DNA of 49,518 nucleotides. It comes from JABDAD01 sp964409695. Lineage in GTDB: Bacteria; Pseudomonadota; Alphaproteobacteria; Rickettsiales; Rickettsiaceae. Of this stretch, positions 35,696-44,381 are shown piece after piece (positions within the stretch are counted from its first letter, which is position 1; every line of letters starts with the position of its first letter). The stretch lies in contig CAYPDX010000003.1 in assembly GCA_964409695.1 (NCBI GenBank), positions 1 through 49,518 on the forward strand, written 5' to 3'. The notes below the pieces were generated by a model, which made no database searches, was not told where the DNA came from, and saw only the letters and a list, made by a program, of their open reading frames with translations. A program made the translations under genes and the position numbers.

Positions 35696-37104
35696 CAAAT
35701 CCTGATATTACATTAGGTTTAAATGCGTTTTATCCTGAGATATTTTTGACATTACTCACAGTAATCATCTTAATATCAGGATTATATAGTACTTTATCTA
35801 AAACTAGTTGGTGGATTGCAGCATGCGGTGTAGTCGCCTGTATTCTTTATTCATTTTATAGTACCACTATAGTTAGCGAGGGTTTGATTGCAGGTGTTAT
35901 AGAGAATGACCAATTATCTGTTTGGTTCAAAGCAGTTCTAATGACCTTAACATTCTTGCTATTATTATTCTATGGGGGGATGACTCGTGTAAGAGTATGG
36001 ACCCATGGATTTCATGAGTATGTAGTTATAATACTTATAGCAACAATTGGTGGAATGATAGTAATTTCAGCAAGAAATCTTCTAGTATTATATATTGCAT
36101 TAGAGCTTATATCTTTGAGTAGTTATATTTTAGCAAGCTATGATAGAGAACAATCATTTTCTGCTGAAGCTGGGATGAAATATTTTATTCTTGGATCACT
36201 CTCTTCTTGTATAATGGTATTTGGAATGTCATTCATATACGGATTTAGTGGAACATTATCATATTCTGAATTAAATCAAGTTCTATCAAGCAATTCATAT
36301 TCTATAGGTTTAATTGCCGGGATTTTTATGTTTTTGATAGGGATATTATTTAAGTTATCTGTATTTCCATTTCATTTCTGGACGCAAGATATATATCAGG
36401 GTTCTCCATTCATATCAGTAGCATTTTTTACTTCAATACCAAAATTTGTAACAGTAGTAGCCCTTATCAACATAATAAACCTTGTAATAGCTGATATATA
36501 CCAAATTTGGCAGGATTTATTTATCTGGCTTGCTATTTTAAGTATGATTGTTGGTGGTATTGGCGCTATACCTCAAACTTCTTTCAAACGATTGATGGGT
36601 TATAGTACGGTGCTTAATCTTGGTTTCGTATTACTTGCATTAAGCACAAATAATAGCCAAGGTTTTACGGCTGCCTTAATTTATCAAATATTATATTCAG
36701 TGGCATCGATAGGATTATTCGCTACACTGTCAATGACTATAGCTCCAGATGCTGATGATTATAATATATCTTGTCTTGCAGGGTTTGGTGTTGTAAAAAA
36801 ATTAGCCGCTTTTTCTATAAGCATATTTATGTTTTCATTTGTAGGAATTCCACCACTTGCAGGATTTTTTGCTAAATTTAATATAATAACCGCTTCCATC
36901 GGCCAGTATTTTTATATCGCCTCTGTGGTAGCTTTATTGATAAGTGTGATTTCAGCTTATTATTATATCAACATTGTGAGAATTATGTATTTTGCACCCC
37001 CTTCTAGTAAAGCCCTAAGACTACACGAATCTTCAGCGATTGCTTTTGTAATCTCAGTTTGTGTAGCGATTACTATTTTATTTGCATTTCTACAATATTG
37101 GTAG
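35692..37104 (+). CDS. nuoN: NADH-quinone oxidoreductase subunit N
   Basis: The third antiporter-like subunit (470 residues, about 14 spans). It carries YIALELISLSSYILASYDR with the channel Glu, FKLSVFPFHFWTQDIYQGSP, and GYSTVLNLGFVLLAL. It closes the eight-gene nuoG-N block; the missing nuoA-F genes must lie elsewhere, as is common in Rickettsiales where the operon is split. Confidence 0.96.
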   Translation: MTNPDITLGLNAFYPEIFLTLLTVIILISGLYSTLSKTSWWIAACGVVACILYSFYSTTIVSEGLIAGVIENDQLSVWFKAVLMTLTFLLLLFYGGMTRVRVWTHGFHEYVVIILIATIGGMIVISARNLLVLYIALELISLSSYILASYDREQSFSAEAGMKYFILGSLSSCIMVFGMSFIYGFSGTLSYSELNQVLSSNSYSIGLIAGIFMFLIGILFKLSVFPFHFWTQDIYQGSPFISVAFFTSIPKFVTVVALINIINLVIADIYQIWQDLFIWLAILSMIVGGIGAIPQTSFKRLMGYSTVLNLGFVLLALSTNNSQGFTAALIYQILYSVASIGLFATLSMTIAPDADDYNISCLAGFGVVKKLAAFSISIFMFSFVGIPPLAGFFAKFNIITASIGQYFYIASVVALLISVISAYYYINIVRIMYFAPPSSKALRLHESSAIAFVISVCVAITILFAFLQYW

Positions 37105-37160
37105 TAGAAATTTTCGCACAACTATGTTAACATCGCCCCGCGAATTTTTTAGGAGAAAAT

Positions 37161-38753
37161 ATGTCTGAGAATAAGAATATTATAAATAGTACACCATATG
37201 ATGATATGCCATATGAAAGTTATCCATACCCACAATCGTCGCCATCTCACCTTAAAACAATTGGTACATTATTTGGGATGACACCTCCAGCTCTTGAAAC
37301 AGCTAGAGTGCTTGAACTTGGGTGCGCGGCTGGCGGGAATCTTATTCCGTTTGGTGCAATGTATCCAAAATCTCATTGTGTAGGTGTAGATCTTTCAAAA
37401 GTGCAAATCGAACAAGGGCAAGAGCAAATCAAGAAACTTGGTTTAAAAAACGTTGAACTTAAAACTATGTCTATTACAGATGTAGATACTTCAATGGGTA
37501 AATTTGATTATATCATAACTCATGGTGTATTTTCTTGGGTACCTGATTTTGTGCGTGAGAAAATGCTTGAAATTTGTGGCTCAATGTTAACTGATAATGG
37601 TATAGCTTATATAAGTTATAACACACTTCCTGGCTGGAATATGGTTAGAAGCATAAGGGAAATGATGATGTTTCATTCTTCGGGTTTCCAGGATGATAAA
37701 GATAAAGTGCAACAAGCAAGATTATTGCTTCAGTTCTTAAAAGATGGCACAGAAGCGCAAAAAACACCTTATGCTGAATTTTTGAAAGCTGAGGCTGATT
37801 TACTTGCTAATCAACCTGACCACTATATCAGACATGAACATCTTGAAGATAATAATCATCAAATGTATTTTAGCGAGTTTATGACTCATGCTATGAAGCA
37901 TAAATTACAATATTTAGGTGATGCTTCTATCAGCTCTATGTATCTTGGAAATCTTCCTCCAAAAGTGAGCGAAAAACTTGCTGAGATTAAGGATATTGTT
38001 AGAGTTGAACAATATATGGATTATTTCACAAATAGAAGATTCAGATCTACTATGTTGTGCAAAGCTAACGTTCAGCTGAATCGTTCATTGAATTTCAATG
38101 ATATTGAAAAATTCTATGTATCTATGAGAGCTCAACCTGAGAAGCTTGAATCAGAAGTGAAACTTGAAGATAGTCTAGATACGTTGAAGTTCTACTTCAA
38201 TAATAATAAAGATGTGAATATTTCTACTTCATCTCCTTTTATGAAGGCGATAATTTATACAATGTCAGAGCATTCACATACTATGCTTAAAATTGATGAT
38301 ATTTTAAAATTAGCTGCTAAAAAACTTAAAAATGCAAAGCCTGAAGATCTTAAAAATGACTTCATGAATAATGCAATGAAATTGGTTCTTTCTGGCTATA
38401 TGATAATATCAGCAGATGCTCCTAAGCATGCTGCAAAAACAACTGAGAAGCCAGTTGTTTTTGACTTAGTACGTTTCCAATGTGAGCATACTCCAAATTT
38501 CTGGATCACGAATCTAAAGCATGAAAGATTAGCGATTAATATCTTTGATAAATTTGCTCTAAGATACTTAGATGGCAAAAATAATATGGATAAGCTAAAA
38601 GAACTTATGCTATCTCATGTTATTAAAGGAGATATTACAATTTCTAGAGATAACGTAAAATTAGAAGATAAGAAAGAAATAGAAAAAGAAATTGGTGCGA
38701 TTGTGGATCAAATGGGTTCAAAACTTGAACAATGCGCTATTTTAGTTAGATAA
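37161..38753 (+). CDS. SAM-dependent methyltransferase, rickettsial protein-lysine methyltransferase type
   Basis: The 530-residue protein has a class I methyltransferase domain (about 45-190) with the SAM-binding glycine loop VLELGCAAGGN at 50-60 and an acidic end of beta2 (GVDLS). A central regulatory domain and a C-terminal domain follow. The N-terminal YDDMPYESYPYPQSSPSHL and the overall domain order match the Rickettsia enzymes PKMT1/PKMT2, which methylate lysines of the surface protein OmpB. An AGGAGAA ribosome site precedes the ATG. It stands alone behind nuoN (56 bases). By analogy the substrate may be a surface protein such as the autotransporter at 21696-24745; this is inference. 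Confidence 0.85.
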   Translation: MSENKNIINSTPYDDMPYESYPYPQSSPSHLKTIGTLFGMTPPALETARVLELGCAAGGNLIPFGAMYPKSHCVGVDLSKVQIEQGQEQIKKLGLKNVELKTMSITDVDTSMGKFDYIITHGVFSWVPDFVREKMLEICGSMLTDNGIAYISYNTLPGWNMVRSIREMMMFHSSGFQDDKDKVQQARLLLQFLKDGTEAQKTPYAEFLKAEADLLANQPDHYIRHEHLEDNNHQMYFSEFMTHAMKHKLQYLGDASISSMYLGNLPPKVSEKLAEIKDIVRVEQYMDYFTNRRFRSTMLCKANVQLNRSLNFNDIEKFYVSMRAQPEKLESEVKLEDSLDTLKFYFNNNKDVNISTSSPFMKAIIYTMSEHSHTMLKIDDILKLAAKKLKNAKPEDLKNDFMNNAMKLVLSGYMIISADAPKHAAKTTEKPVVFDLVRFQCEHTPNFWITNLKHERLAINIFDKFALRYLDGKNNMDKLKELMLSHVIKGDITISRDNVKLEDKKEIEKEIGAIVDQMGSKLEQCAILVR

Positions 38754-38770
38754 ATTATTTCTATCTACCT

Positions 38771-38910
38771 GAAAAAATGTGAATTGTATTTCGCCGGTTC
38801 CTCAAAAAGACTCGTCACCCCGCACCAAGTGCAGGGTGACGGTGCTTTTGGAGAATGAGGTTATATAAAAGTTTTTTGTTCGGTAGCGTGATGGAGTATA
38901 CGCTGCGCAC
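38771..38910 (+). repeat. Dispersed repeat, family B, copy 3 (internal deletion)
   Basis: It shares the start (CTCAAAAAGACTCGTCA) and tail (GTGCTTTTGGAGAATGAGG and onward) with copy 1 at 24958-25168 but lacks the middle. CCCCGCAC and GTGCAGGG form a short hairpin at its centre. Just beyond it, 38893-38960 resembles 49408-49455, including TAAAAATCATTC, so a second element may overlap the end of the glycosyltransferase gene. Confidence 0.7.
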
Positions 38911-38939
38911 CCTCGCTTCGCTTAGAGTCGCCCTAAAAA

Positions 38940-39977
38940 TCATTCTTCTAATTTAATCTGAGAAATGGTATCGCATTCCGTTAAAACTCCAATAAGTCTT
39001 TTGCTGATATTACGTACTTCATATAATTCAAGAGTCTTAGAGCCATTTTTTATAAGTTTCTTAGTTAAATTCTTATCATTAATAATTGCTATTATATTAG
39101 AAGCCAGTTCTTCATAGTCCTCTATTTTAAATACTAAGGCATCTTTTTTATCTGTAATAATCTCCATAGGCCCCGTTGCATTGCTTGTAATCAAAGGTTT
39201 TCCATACATAAATGCCTCTAATATAACAAGCCCAAAAGGCTCTACGCGAGAAGGTAGACACACTATGTCCACATTATAGTAAAAATCCTTTTTTTCTGTC
39301 CAGCCCATTAGTTCAACTTCATTATCTAAGCCTAGTTTTGAAATTAAGGATTTTATATTATCTCGTTCAGGCCCATCACCTGCAATTTTTGCTTTAAATA
39401 AAATATTCTGAGATTTAAGTAAATATAGAGAATTTATGAAACTATCAATCCCTTTGGTCTTTTCAAGGCGAGCAATCACCCCTATTATGGGGATATTATG
39501 GAATTTAAAATCTTGGTTATTTAAGGTTTTCGGTACTTTTATCATATTGGGAATATGATAAATATTCTGTGCTGCGTAATTTAGCTTTATGAGTTCTGAG
39601 ATCATATCCTTGTTGACTGTAATAATGAAATCACATTTTATTATATAATCAAAACTATAATTATGGCTTACTCCGATAACGGGAGTTTCTCTTGCGATTT
39701 TGCTCATCATATAGTGAGCTCTATTGCCGTGGGTAATAATAATATCTGGCTTATATTTTGTTATTATTTTTTTTAACCTCCAGAGAGTCAAAAAATCATA
39801 TTTGGAGTAGTTGGAAATCTCGCACAACTCACTTTTAATTGAATTTTTCACTTTGGATTTTTTATGTATTACGGATATTACATCATGTTGATGTGAAATT
39901 AATACATCGTTATAATCAAGAAATACTTGTTCTAAGCCACCCATTCTTGTGGTGAACATTACATTAAGTATTTTCAT
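38940..39977 (-). CDS. Glycosyltransferase family 4 (GT-B fold)
   Basis: A cytosolic retaining glycosyltransferase, probably acting on a lipid carrier, LPS or surface polysaccharide. I start it at the ATG at 39977 because MKILNVMFTTRMGGLEQ is the classical GT4 N-terminus; an ATG at 40004 would add nine residues and has no ribosome site. The C-terminal donor-binding motif EPFGLVILEAFMYGKPL (near residue 260) is complete, and the GxxR/K region (VIARLEKTKGID) is present. It is isolated between repeats with no other sugar genes nearby, so acceptor and donor are unknown. Its last codons may lie within a dispersed repeat. Confidence 0.88.
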   Translation of the reverse strand: MKILNVMFTTRMGGLEQVFLDYNDVLISHQHDVISVIHKKSKVKNSIKSELCEISNYSKYDFLTLWRLKKIITKYKPDIIITHGNRAHYMMSKIARETPVIGVSHNYSFDYIIKCDFIITVNKDMISELIKLNYAAQNIYHIPNMIKVPKTLNNQDFKFHNIPIIGVIARLEKTKGIDSFINSLYLLKSQNILFKAKIAGDGPERDNIKSLISKLGLDNEVELMGWTEKKDFYYNVDIVCLPSRVEPFGLVILEAFMYGKPLITSNATGPMEIITDKKDALVFKIEDYEELASNIIAIINDKNLTKKLIKNGSKTLELYEVRNISKRLIGVLTECDTISQIKLEE

Positions 39978-40037
39978 ATGATGCTCATTGTGATCAAAAT
40001 CCATGTTGATTTAAAGGAGTCTTTGGGTCATATGACA

Positions 40038-40180
40038 AAAATGTTGATTGTATTGTGTTAGCAAGTCAAAAAACCCGTCATCCCGCACTTGATGCGAGAT
40101 CCAGACTTTTTTTAAACAAAACAATTCGTTATTTTGGAAGAAAAAAGACTGGACCCTGTGTCGCTGCACGGGGTGGCGGT
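40038..40180 (+). repeat. Dispersed repeat, family B, copy 2
   Basis: It matches the first 147 bases of copy 1 (24958-25104), including CGTCATCCCGCACTTGATGCGAGATCCAG and the CACGGGGTGGCGGT end. The tail seen in copy 1 is absent. It ends five bases before the stop codon of bamE. A 72-codon open frame across it is an artefact. Confidence 0.8.
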
Positions 40181-40185
40181 GGTTT

Positions 40186-40629
40186 TTAACGGCGCGTATC
40201 TTTCTTTTTGCCCTTATTAAATCTACCAAAATTCCTTACATATTCTTGCATAGGATTTAGCTCTGTGCCTTTAGTCCTTATATATTCTTTTACTACTTTA
40301 ATTGTTGAGTTATGCCCATCTTCCAGTACTTCAACTGAGTTTAGTTTGTCGCCTGTAAAGTTTAGCTCAACAATTCTTTGAGTTTTTACAACTGGAGTGA
40401 AAAATGCCCTGCGTGTCATTCCTCTATATACGTAGTACCAAGTATTTTTTGAAAAGTCTGGTATGATATTTGGGCTACCTATTTTTTCTTCTACAGATAC
40501 CATTGATAAATCTCCTTTTTCCAGCTCTTTAATTTGTTCATCAGTGATAAAAGTGCCTGAATGAACGGGGTATTGGCATGAACTTATTAATATACTAAGT
40601 AGACCTATAACAATAAATTTATTACTCAT
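40186..40629 (-). CDS. bamE: Outer-membrane assembly lipoprotein BamE (SmpA/OmlA)
   Basis: BamE is an accessory lipoprotein of the BAM complex that inserts beta-barrels such as the autotransporter barrel into the outer membrane. The 147 residues start with a lipoprotein signal, lipobox LISSC at 14-18 with Cys18. The SmpA/OmlA domain follows (ITDEQIKELEKGDLSMVSVEEKIGSP ... TWYYVYRGM). The C-terminal tail is basic and longer than in E. coli. An aaggtaaa ribosome site precedes the ATG and a good promoter lies at 40669-40697. It is divergent from rpmF. Confidence 0.9.
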   Translation of the reverse strand: MSNKFIVIGLLSILISSCQYPVHSGTFITDEQIKELEKGDLSMVSVEEKIGSPNIIPDFSKNTWYYVYRGMTRRAFFTPVVKTQRIVELNFTGDKLNSVEVLEDGHNSTIKVVKEYIRTKGTELNPMQEYVRNFGRFNKGKKKDTRR

Positions 40630-40668
40630 ACTTTACCTTACAAATATTTTCTGGATTTTTCAGGTGAA

Positions 40669-40697
40669 ATCATATATGGTATTTGCTCATCTGACAA
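40669..40697 (-). promoter_or_regulatory. Sigma-70-type promoter of bamE
   Basis: On the minus strand TTGTCA (40692-40697) and TATGAT (40669-40674) are 17 bases apart, each five of six matches to consensus. Transcription would start about 30 bases before the bamE ATG at 40629. Confidence 0.55.
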
Positions 40698-40719
40698 ACA
40701 AATTTTATAGGGTTGAAAA

Positions 40720-40923
40720 ATGGCTGTTCCAAAAAAGAAGACATCTAAGTCTTGCAGAGATATGAGAAGATCTCATCTTGCTCTTGGCAAAATTAACGTA
40801 ATCGTAGATAAAGTAACTGGCGAACACAGACTTCCTCATCATATTAATCCACTTGATGGAACATATAATGGTCGTCAAATTCTTATAGCTCGTGAGAAAG
40901 CTGAATCAGAAGATTCAGAATAA
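40720..40923 (+). CDS. rpmF: 50S ribosomal protein L32
   Basis: A small structural protein of the large ribosomal subunit. The 67-residue sequence starts MAVPKKKTSKSCRDMRRSH, the standard bacterial L32 N-terminus, and continues with LPHHINPLDGTYNGRQIL. Only one Cys is left, so the zinc-binding form is absent, as is usual in Alphaproteobacteria. fabH starts two bases behind the stop; plsX, which often stands between, is missing here. Confidence 0.97.
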   Translation: MAVPKKKTSKSCRDMRRSHLALGKINVIVDKVTGEHRLPHHINPLDGTYNGRQILIAREKAESEDSE

Positions 40924-40925
40924 AA

Positions 40926-41855
40926 ATGAGTTGCAAAATCCTTGGTGTAGGTGCTTACCTTCCCGGTAAGCCTGTATCTAATCTGGATCTCGAAAAAATC
41001 ATCAATACAAATGATAACTGGATTAGAACTCGAACAGGGATTTTGCAAAGATATTTTACAGATGGTACAGTTGCTGAAATGGCTTATGAAGCCTCAAAAC
41101 TTGCCATAAGTGATGCTTCCATAGACAAATCTGAAATTGATTTAATCATAGTATGTTCTACTACTCCTGATAGGGCCTTTCCGTCAACTGCAACAACATT
41201 GCAAGGAATGCTAGATCTTTCACATATTCCATCTTTTGATTTAAATGCTGTCTGTAGTGGCTTTATTTACGGTATGCAAGTAGCAAATGCTCTTATGCAG
41301 ATACATAATTACAAAAAAACGTTATTGATCGGCGCTGATAAAATGAGTTCCATCCTAAAAATGGAAGAAAGAACTACATCAGTATTATTTGGTGATGGAG
41401 CTGGTGCTATTATACTTGAAAGAGATGATGAGAATTTATTCGATAGTATAATCGGTTCTGATGGAGAATATTCTGAAATTTTAAAAACAGAATCGGTAGG
41501 CGTCGCAAGCCATATATTGATGCAGGGGCAAGAAGTATACAAGCAGGCCATAATAATAATGACAAAAATGGCTGAAAATATACTTGCAAAAAATTCGCTT
41601 AAAGTAGAAGATATTGATTTTTTTGTACCGCACCAAGCAAATATACGTATAATAGAATCAATAGCTGAAAAGCTTAAAATTCCTAGTAGCAAAGTCGTAA
41701 CTACAGTTACCCATCATGCAAATACGTCGGCTGGAACTATTCCGCTTGCGCTTGATGATATGAAGAAAAAAAAGATGCTGAAGCGAGGAAATATCATCCT
41801 AATGTCAGCGCTTGGGGCTGGAGTTACTTACGGTGGATTAGTAATTAGGTATTAA
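40926..41855 (+). CDS. fabH: 3-oxoacyl-ACP synthase III (FabH)
   Basis: FabH starts fatty-acid synthesis by condensing acetyl-CoA with malonyl-ACP in the cytosol. The triad is complete: Cys110 (NAVCSGF), His236 (PHQANIR) and Asn266 (HHANTSAG). The 309 residues agree with the family. The gene is two bases after rpmF and five bases before the IHF-like gene, so rpmF-fabH-ihfA form one operon. plsX, between rpmF and fabH in many bacteria including Rickettsia, is not here. Confidence 0.96.
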   Translation: MSCKILGVGAYLPGKPVSNLDLEKIINTNDNWIRTRTGILQRYFTDGTVAEMAYEASKLAISDASIDKSEIDLIIVCSTTPDRAFPSTATTLQGMLDLSHIPSFDLNAVCSGFIYGMQVANALMQIHNYKKTLLIGADKMSSILKMEERTTSVLFGDGAGAIILERDDENLFDSIIGSDGEYSEILKTESVGVASHILMQGQEVYKQAIIIMTKMAENILAKNSLKVEDIDFFVPHQANIRIIESIAEKLKIPSSKVVTTVTHHANTSAGTIPLALDDMKKKKMLKRGNIILMSALGAGVTYGGLVIRY

Positions 41856-41860
41856 TTTAT

Positions 41861-42151
41861 ATGAAAACTGTCACAAAATCTGATTTAGCAAATATAGTTG
41901 CTCAAAAACTAGGCCTTTCTACATCTTCGTGTGAAGATATTGTGAACCAGGTTTTAGAAAGTGCTATAAATTTGGTAGAGCGTGGGAATGCGCTTCATAT
42001 CAAAAACTTTGGCAGTTTTGAGATTTTTACAAAAAAATCAAGACCAGGAAGAAATATCTCGAAAAATACATCAGTAGTTATACCAGAAAAAAAAGTGATG
42101 AGATTCTCAGCATCAAGGACACTTAGAAATACTATAAATAATAAACTCTAA
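41861..42151 (+). CDS. ihfA: HU/IHF-family DNA-binding protein, probably IHF alpha subunit
   Basis: A 96-residue DNA-bending protein of the HU/IHF family, acting as a dimer in nucleoid organisation and gene control. The signature HIKNFGSFEIFTKKSRPGRN includes the beta-arm with RPGRN and the following proline region (VVIPEKKVMRFSAS). The position directly behind fabH is that of ihfA (himA) in Rickettsiales. HU or IHF-beta cannot be excluded by eye. Confidence 0.85.
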   Translation: MKTVTKSDLANIVAQKLGLSTSSCEDIVNQVLESAINLVERGNALHIKNFGSFEIFTKKSRPGRNISKNTSVVIPEKKVMRFSASRTLRNTINNKL

Positions 42152-42261
42152 TTAAATTAGAGCGCATATAAATCACGTATTTGGCCTTGCTTTTATCTAT
42201 CATCTTTATATCCTATAAAGTAATCACTATCGTAAAATAGAGTTTAAAAAATAGGATCATT

Positions 42262-44037
42262 ATGCAGCAAAAGCTCAAACTAGTTTTTTCATATCTCCTT
42301 GCATCTCCAAAGCTTTATGTGTTGTTGCTTTTGCTTAATTTATTAGATTTTTCTGGATATAATTTTGGATTGTTTCTGGGGAATGTAATATTCGCATTGA
42401 TTTTTACAATAGCATTTACCTTACTTACAAATAGAGTGGCATTTAGTACTCTACTAACTCTTCTTCTAGCTATGTTGATAGACCATATGACTAGTCTAAA
42501 AGCACAATTTCTTACCACTATCCTCACTTATGCTGATATTAATTTTCTTTTTCATATAAAAGAACTTGCTGCAGAGGATCTGGTAAGTTCCTATATGCAA
42601 GTTGGTGCGCTTATATATATTGTTCTGGGGTTATTGTTACTTGGATTTGTATTCACCAAATCTTTACAGATACTAGAAATGAAAAATCATAGAAACTCGT
42701 TTTTACTTAAGAGGCTCTTTATGATTTTGGGCTCAGTTGCTATATTAAAATCAGTTTTTTTTACAGTTACACACGTTGAATCTGTCAAAAATCTAATTAA
42801 AAATGCTCAAAAAACTCATATTGATTATTGCATGGCGGTTAATCCAAGGCAGAATTTGGATAGGGCATTATGTTATACTATGGGGCCATTTCTTGATATT
42901 GCTGTTGGGGTTTCTGAACCAAGTCTATCTGCAAAACAAGTGAGTGAAAGTTCAGATATTATTAAAAAAGAAATTGTAAAAAGCGGCGAGGAAGCGGTAG
43001 TAAATCCACAAATAATAGGTACAGACCTACCAAATATAGTTTTAGTTCTTAATGAGTCAACATTTGATCCTAGCTTTTTGGATTATCCATTTGCACAGAA
43101 CTTACAGTATGATTTTTTTAAAGACCAATCTTATATGAAGGCTAAAGGATTTTTAAAAATTCATACATTTGGCGGGGCTTCCTCACTCACTGAATACCCT
43201 TCTCTTACAGGAGTTGTGCATAGTATGTTTGAGGGGCCAAATTATTTCCCTTTTATAAATATGGCAATCATAACAGAATCCAGCCTTTTTAGAGAATTGA
43301 AAAAACATGGATATTATACGATAGTTATTTATCCAACTAAGAAAGATTTTATTAATGCTGAATCAGCAATGTATGCACTTGGAGCTGATAGGGTAATTGA
43401 TATTTTCGACTATAATTTTCAAAAGAAGGATTGGAGAGATATACCTGAAAAATTTCTCGGAGAAATAGTGGACGAGGAGTTGAAGAAGGCCCCCGAAAAT
43501 CGTCCTGTATTTATTTATTTAGCAACAATGCGTAATCACGGACCTCATAATAAGGACGTCCTAGAAGATAATATAGGTTGCGCTGGGCACATGTCAGAAG
43601 ATGCGTGTAAAAGATTGAATGATTATATGGTGCGTCTAGGATTAACTGATAAAGAGTGGATGGAATATATGAATAGAATTCTGTCAGGAAACAATAAAAC
43701 AATGTTTATTCAATATGGGGATCATTTGCCTAATTTAGAAGGAGAAATGGCCAATATTAAGTTCAAATACCCAGATATAAATGATAGCGATATATATAGG
43801 ACTTTTTATAATATTAGAGCTAATTTTGAAATAGGTGACTATAGTTACGATGTGATGGATATAAGCTATATGCCGAGCCTAATTTTGGATATAATAGATA
43901 AAAACGAGAGCGCGTATTTTAATGCATCTTCTTTAATGAGAAAGAAATGTTCAGGAAAATTCTTGGATTGTAAAGAAAATGATGTGTTGTTGGAGAGTTA
44001 TAAGGCTTTTATGACTGAGCAGCTACAAATTGAGTAA
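42262..44037 (+). CDS. Membrane-anchored sulfatase/LTA-synthase-like phosphotransferase
   Basis: The 591-residue protein has about five membrane spans in residues 1-170, followed by a periplasmic alkaline-phosphatase/sulfatase domain (about 255-540). Metal- and substrate-site elements are NEST with Glu265, a Ser/Thr nucleophile candidate in FGGASSLTEYPS (303-314), ATMRNHGPHN, and QYGDHLP with the Asp-His pair near 495. The arrangement is that of LTA synthase/phosphoglycerol or phosphoethanolamine transferases. In a Gram-negative cell, modification of lipid A or another envelope glycan is the most likely task; the donor and acceptor are unknown. An aggatc ribosome site precedes the ATG. Confidence 0.8.
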   Translation: MQQKLKLVFSYLLASPKLYVLLLLLNLLDFSGYNFGLFLGNVIFALIFTIAFTLLTNRVAFSTLLTLLLAMLIDHMTSLKAQFLTTILTYADINFLFHIKELAAEDLVSSYMQVGALIYIVLGLLLLGFVFTKSLQILEMKNHRNSFLLKRLFMILGSVAILKSVFFTVTHVESVKNLIKNAQKTHIDYCMAVNPRQNLDRALCYTMGPFLDIAVGVSEPSLSAKQVSESSDIIKKEIVKSGEEAVVNPQIIGTDLPNIVLVLNESTFDPSFLDYPFAQNLQYDFFKDQSYMKAKGFLKIHTFGGASSLTEYPSLTGVVHSMFEGPNYFPFINMAIITESSLFRELKKHGYYTIVIYPTKKDFINAESAMYALGADRVIDIFDYNFQKKDWRDIPEKFLGEIVDEELKKAPENRPVFIYLATMRNHGPHNKDVLEDNIGCAGHMSEDACKRLNDYMVRLGLTDKEWMEYMNRILSGNNKTMFIQYGDHLPNLEGEMANIKFKYPDINDSDIYRTFYNIRANFEIGDYSYDVMDISYMPSLILDIIDKNESAYFNASSLMRKKCSGKFLDCKENDVLLESYKAFMTEQLQIE

Positions 44038-44381
44038 AAACAGATTTCTAACTTCCAAGTTCTGAAATTGAGTTTCTAGAAGCGACTATTGCGAGGTTGA
44101 AAGATGCCCACTTATGAAAAATAATCTGCGCTCTTTCGACTCTTAAATCGTATCTATAAATCTCAATTTCAGAGCTTAGCACTCGGTTTTAGTAAGAGAT
44201 TCTGACTTCGTTTTGCCTAGAAATCCCTAGCTTTAAATCTGTTGTATCATTCTCTCGCGCAATTTTGTGGTAATTTTCACTCATACTTATCTTTATAATT
44301 GTTCAAATCTTAGAAAATACATAAGTATAGAAGAGATTCTTAATTATCATATAAATTATATCAATTAATAATGAGAGAATA
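44038..44381. other. Intergenic region with repeat A copy 2
   Basis: This 344-base stretch holds the palindromic element at 44062-44179 and then AT-rich sequence without recognisable genes. The last 20 bases (aataatgagagaata) supply a GAGAG ribosome site for the gene at 44382. A promoter is presumably present at about 44300-44350 but no convincing pair was found. Confidence 0.6.
44062..44179. repeat. Palindromic element, family A, copy 2
   Basis: CTGAAATTGAG (44062-44072) pairs with CTCAATTTCAG (44162-44172). The 107-base core 44073-44179 matches 21514-21620 at about 92 positions by eye. It begins 25 bases after the stop of the sulfatase-like gene. Confidence 0.8.

Noticed and set aside
40011..40229. 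72-codon minus-strand frame
   Set aside because: It covers repeat B copy 2 and the end of bamE in another frame.
41309..41692. 127-codon minus-strand frame inside fabH
   Set aside because: Antisense shadow of a complete, well-conserved enzyme.
42146..42162. Palindrome CTCTAATTAAATTAGAG at the ihfA stop as terminator
   Set aside because: The arms leave only one unpaired base, there is no T-run, and the sequence is very AT-rich, so a chance palindrome is likely.
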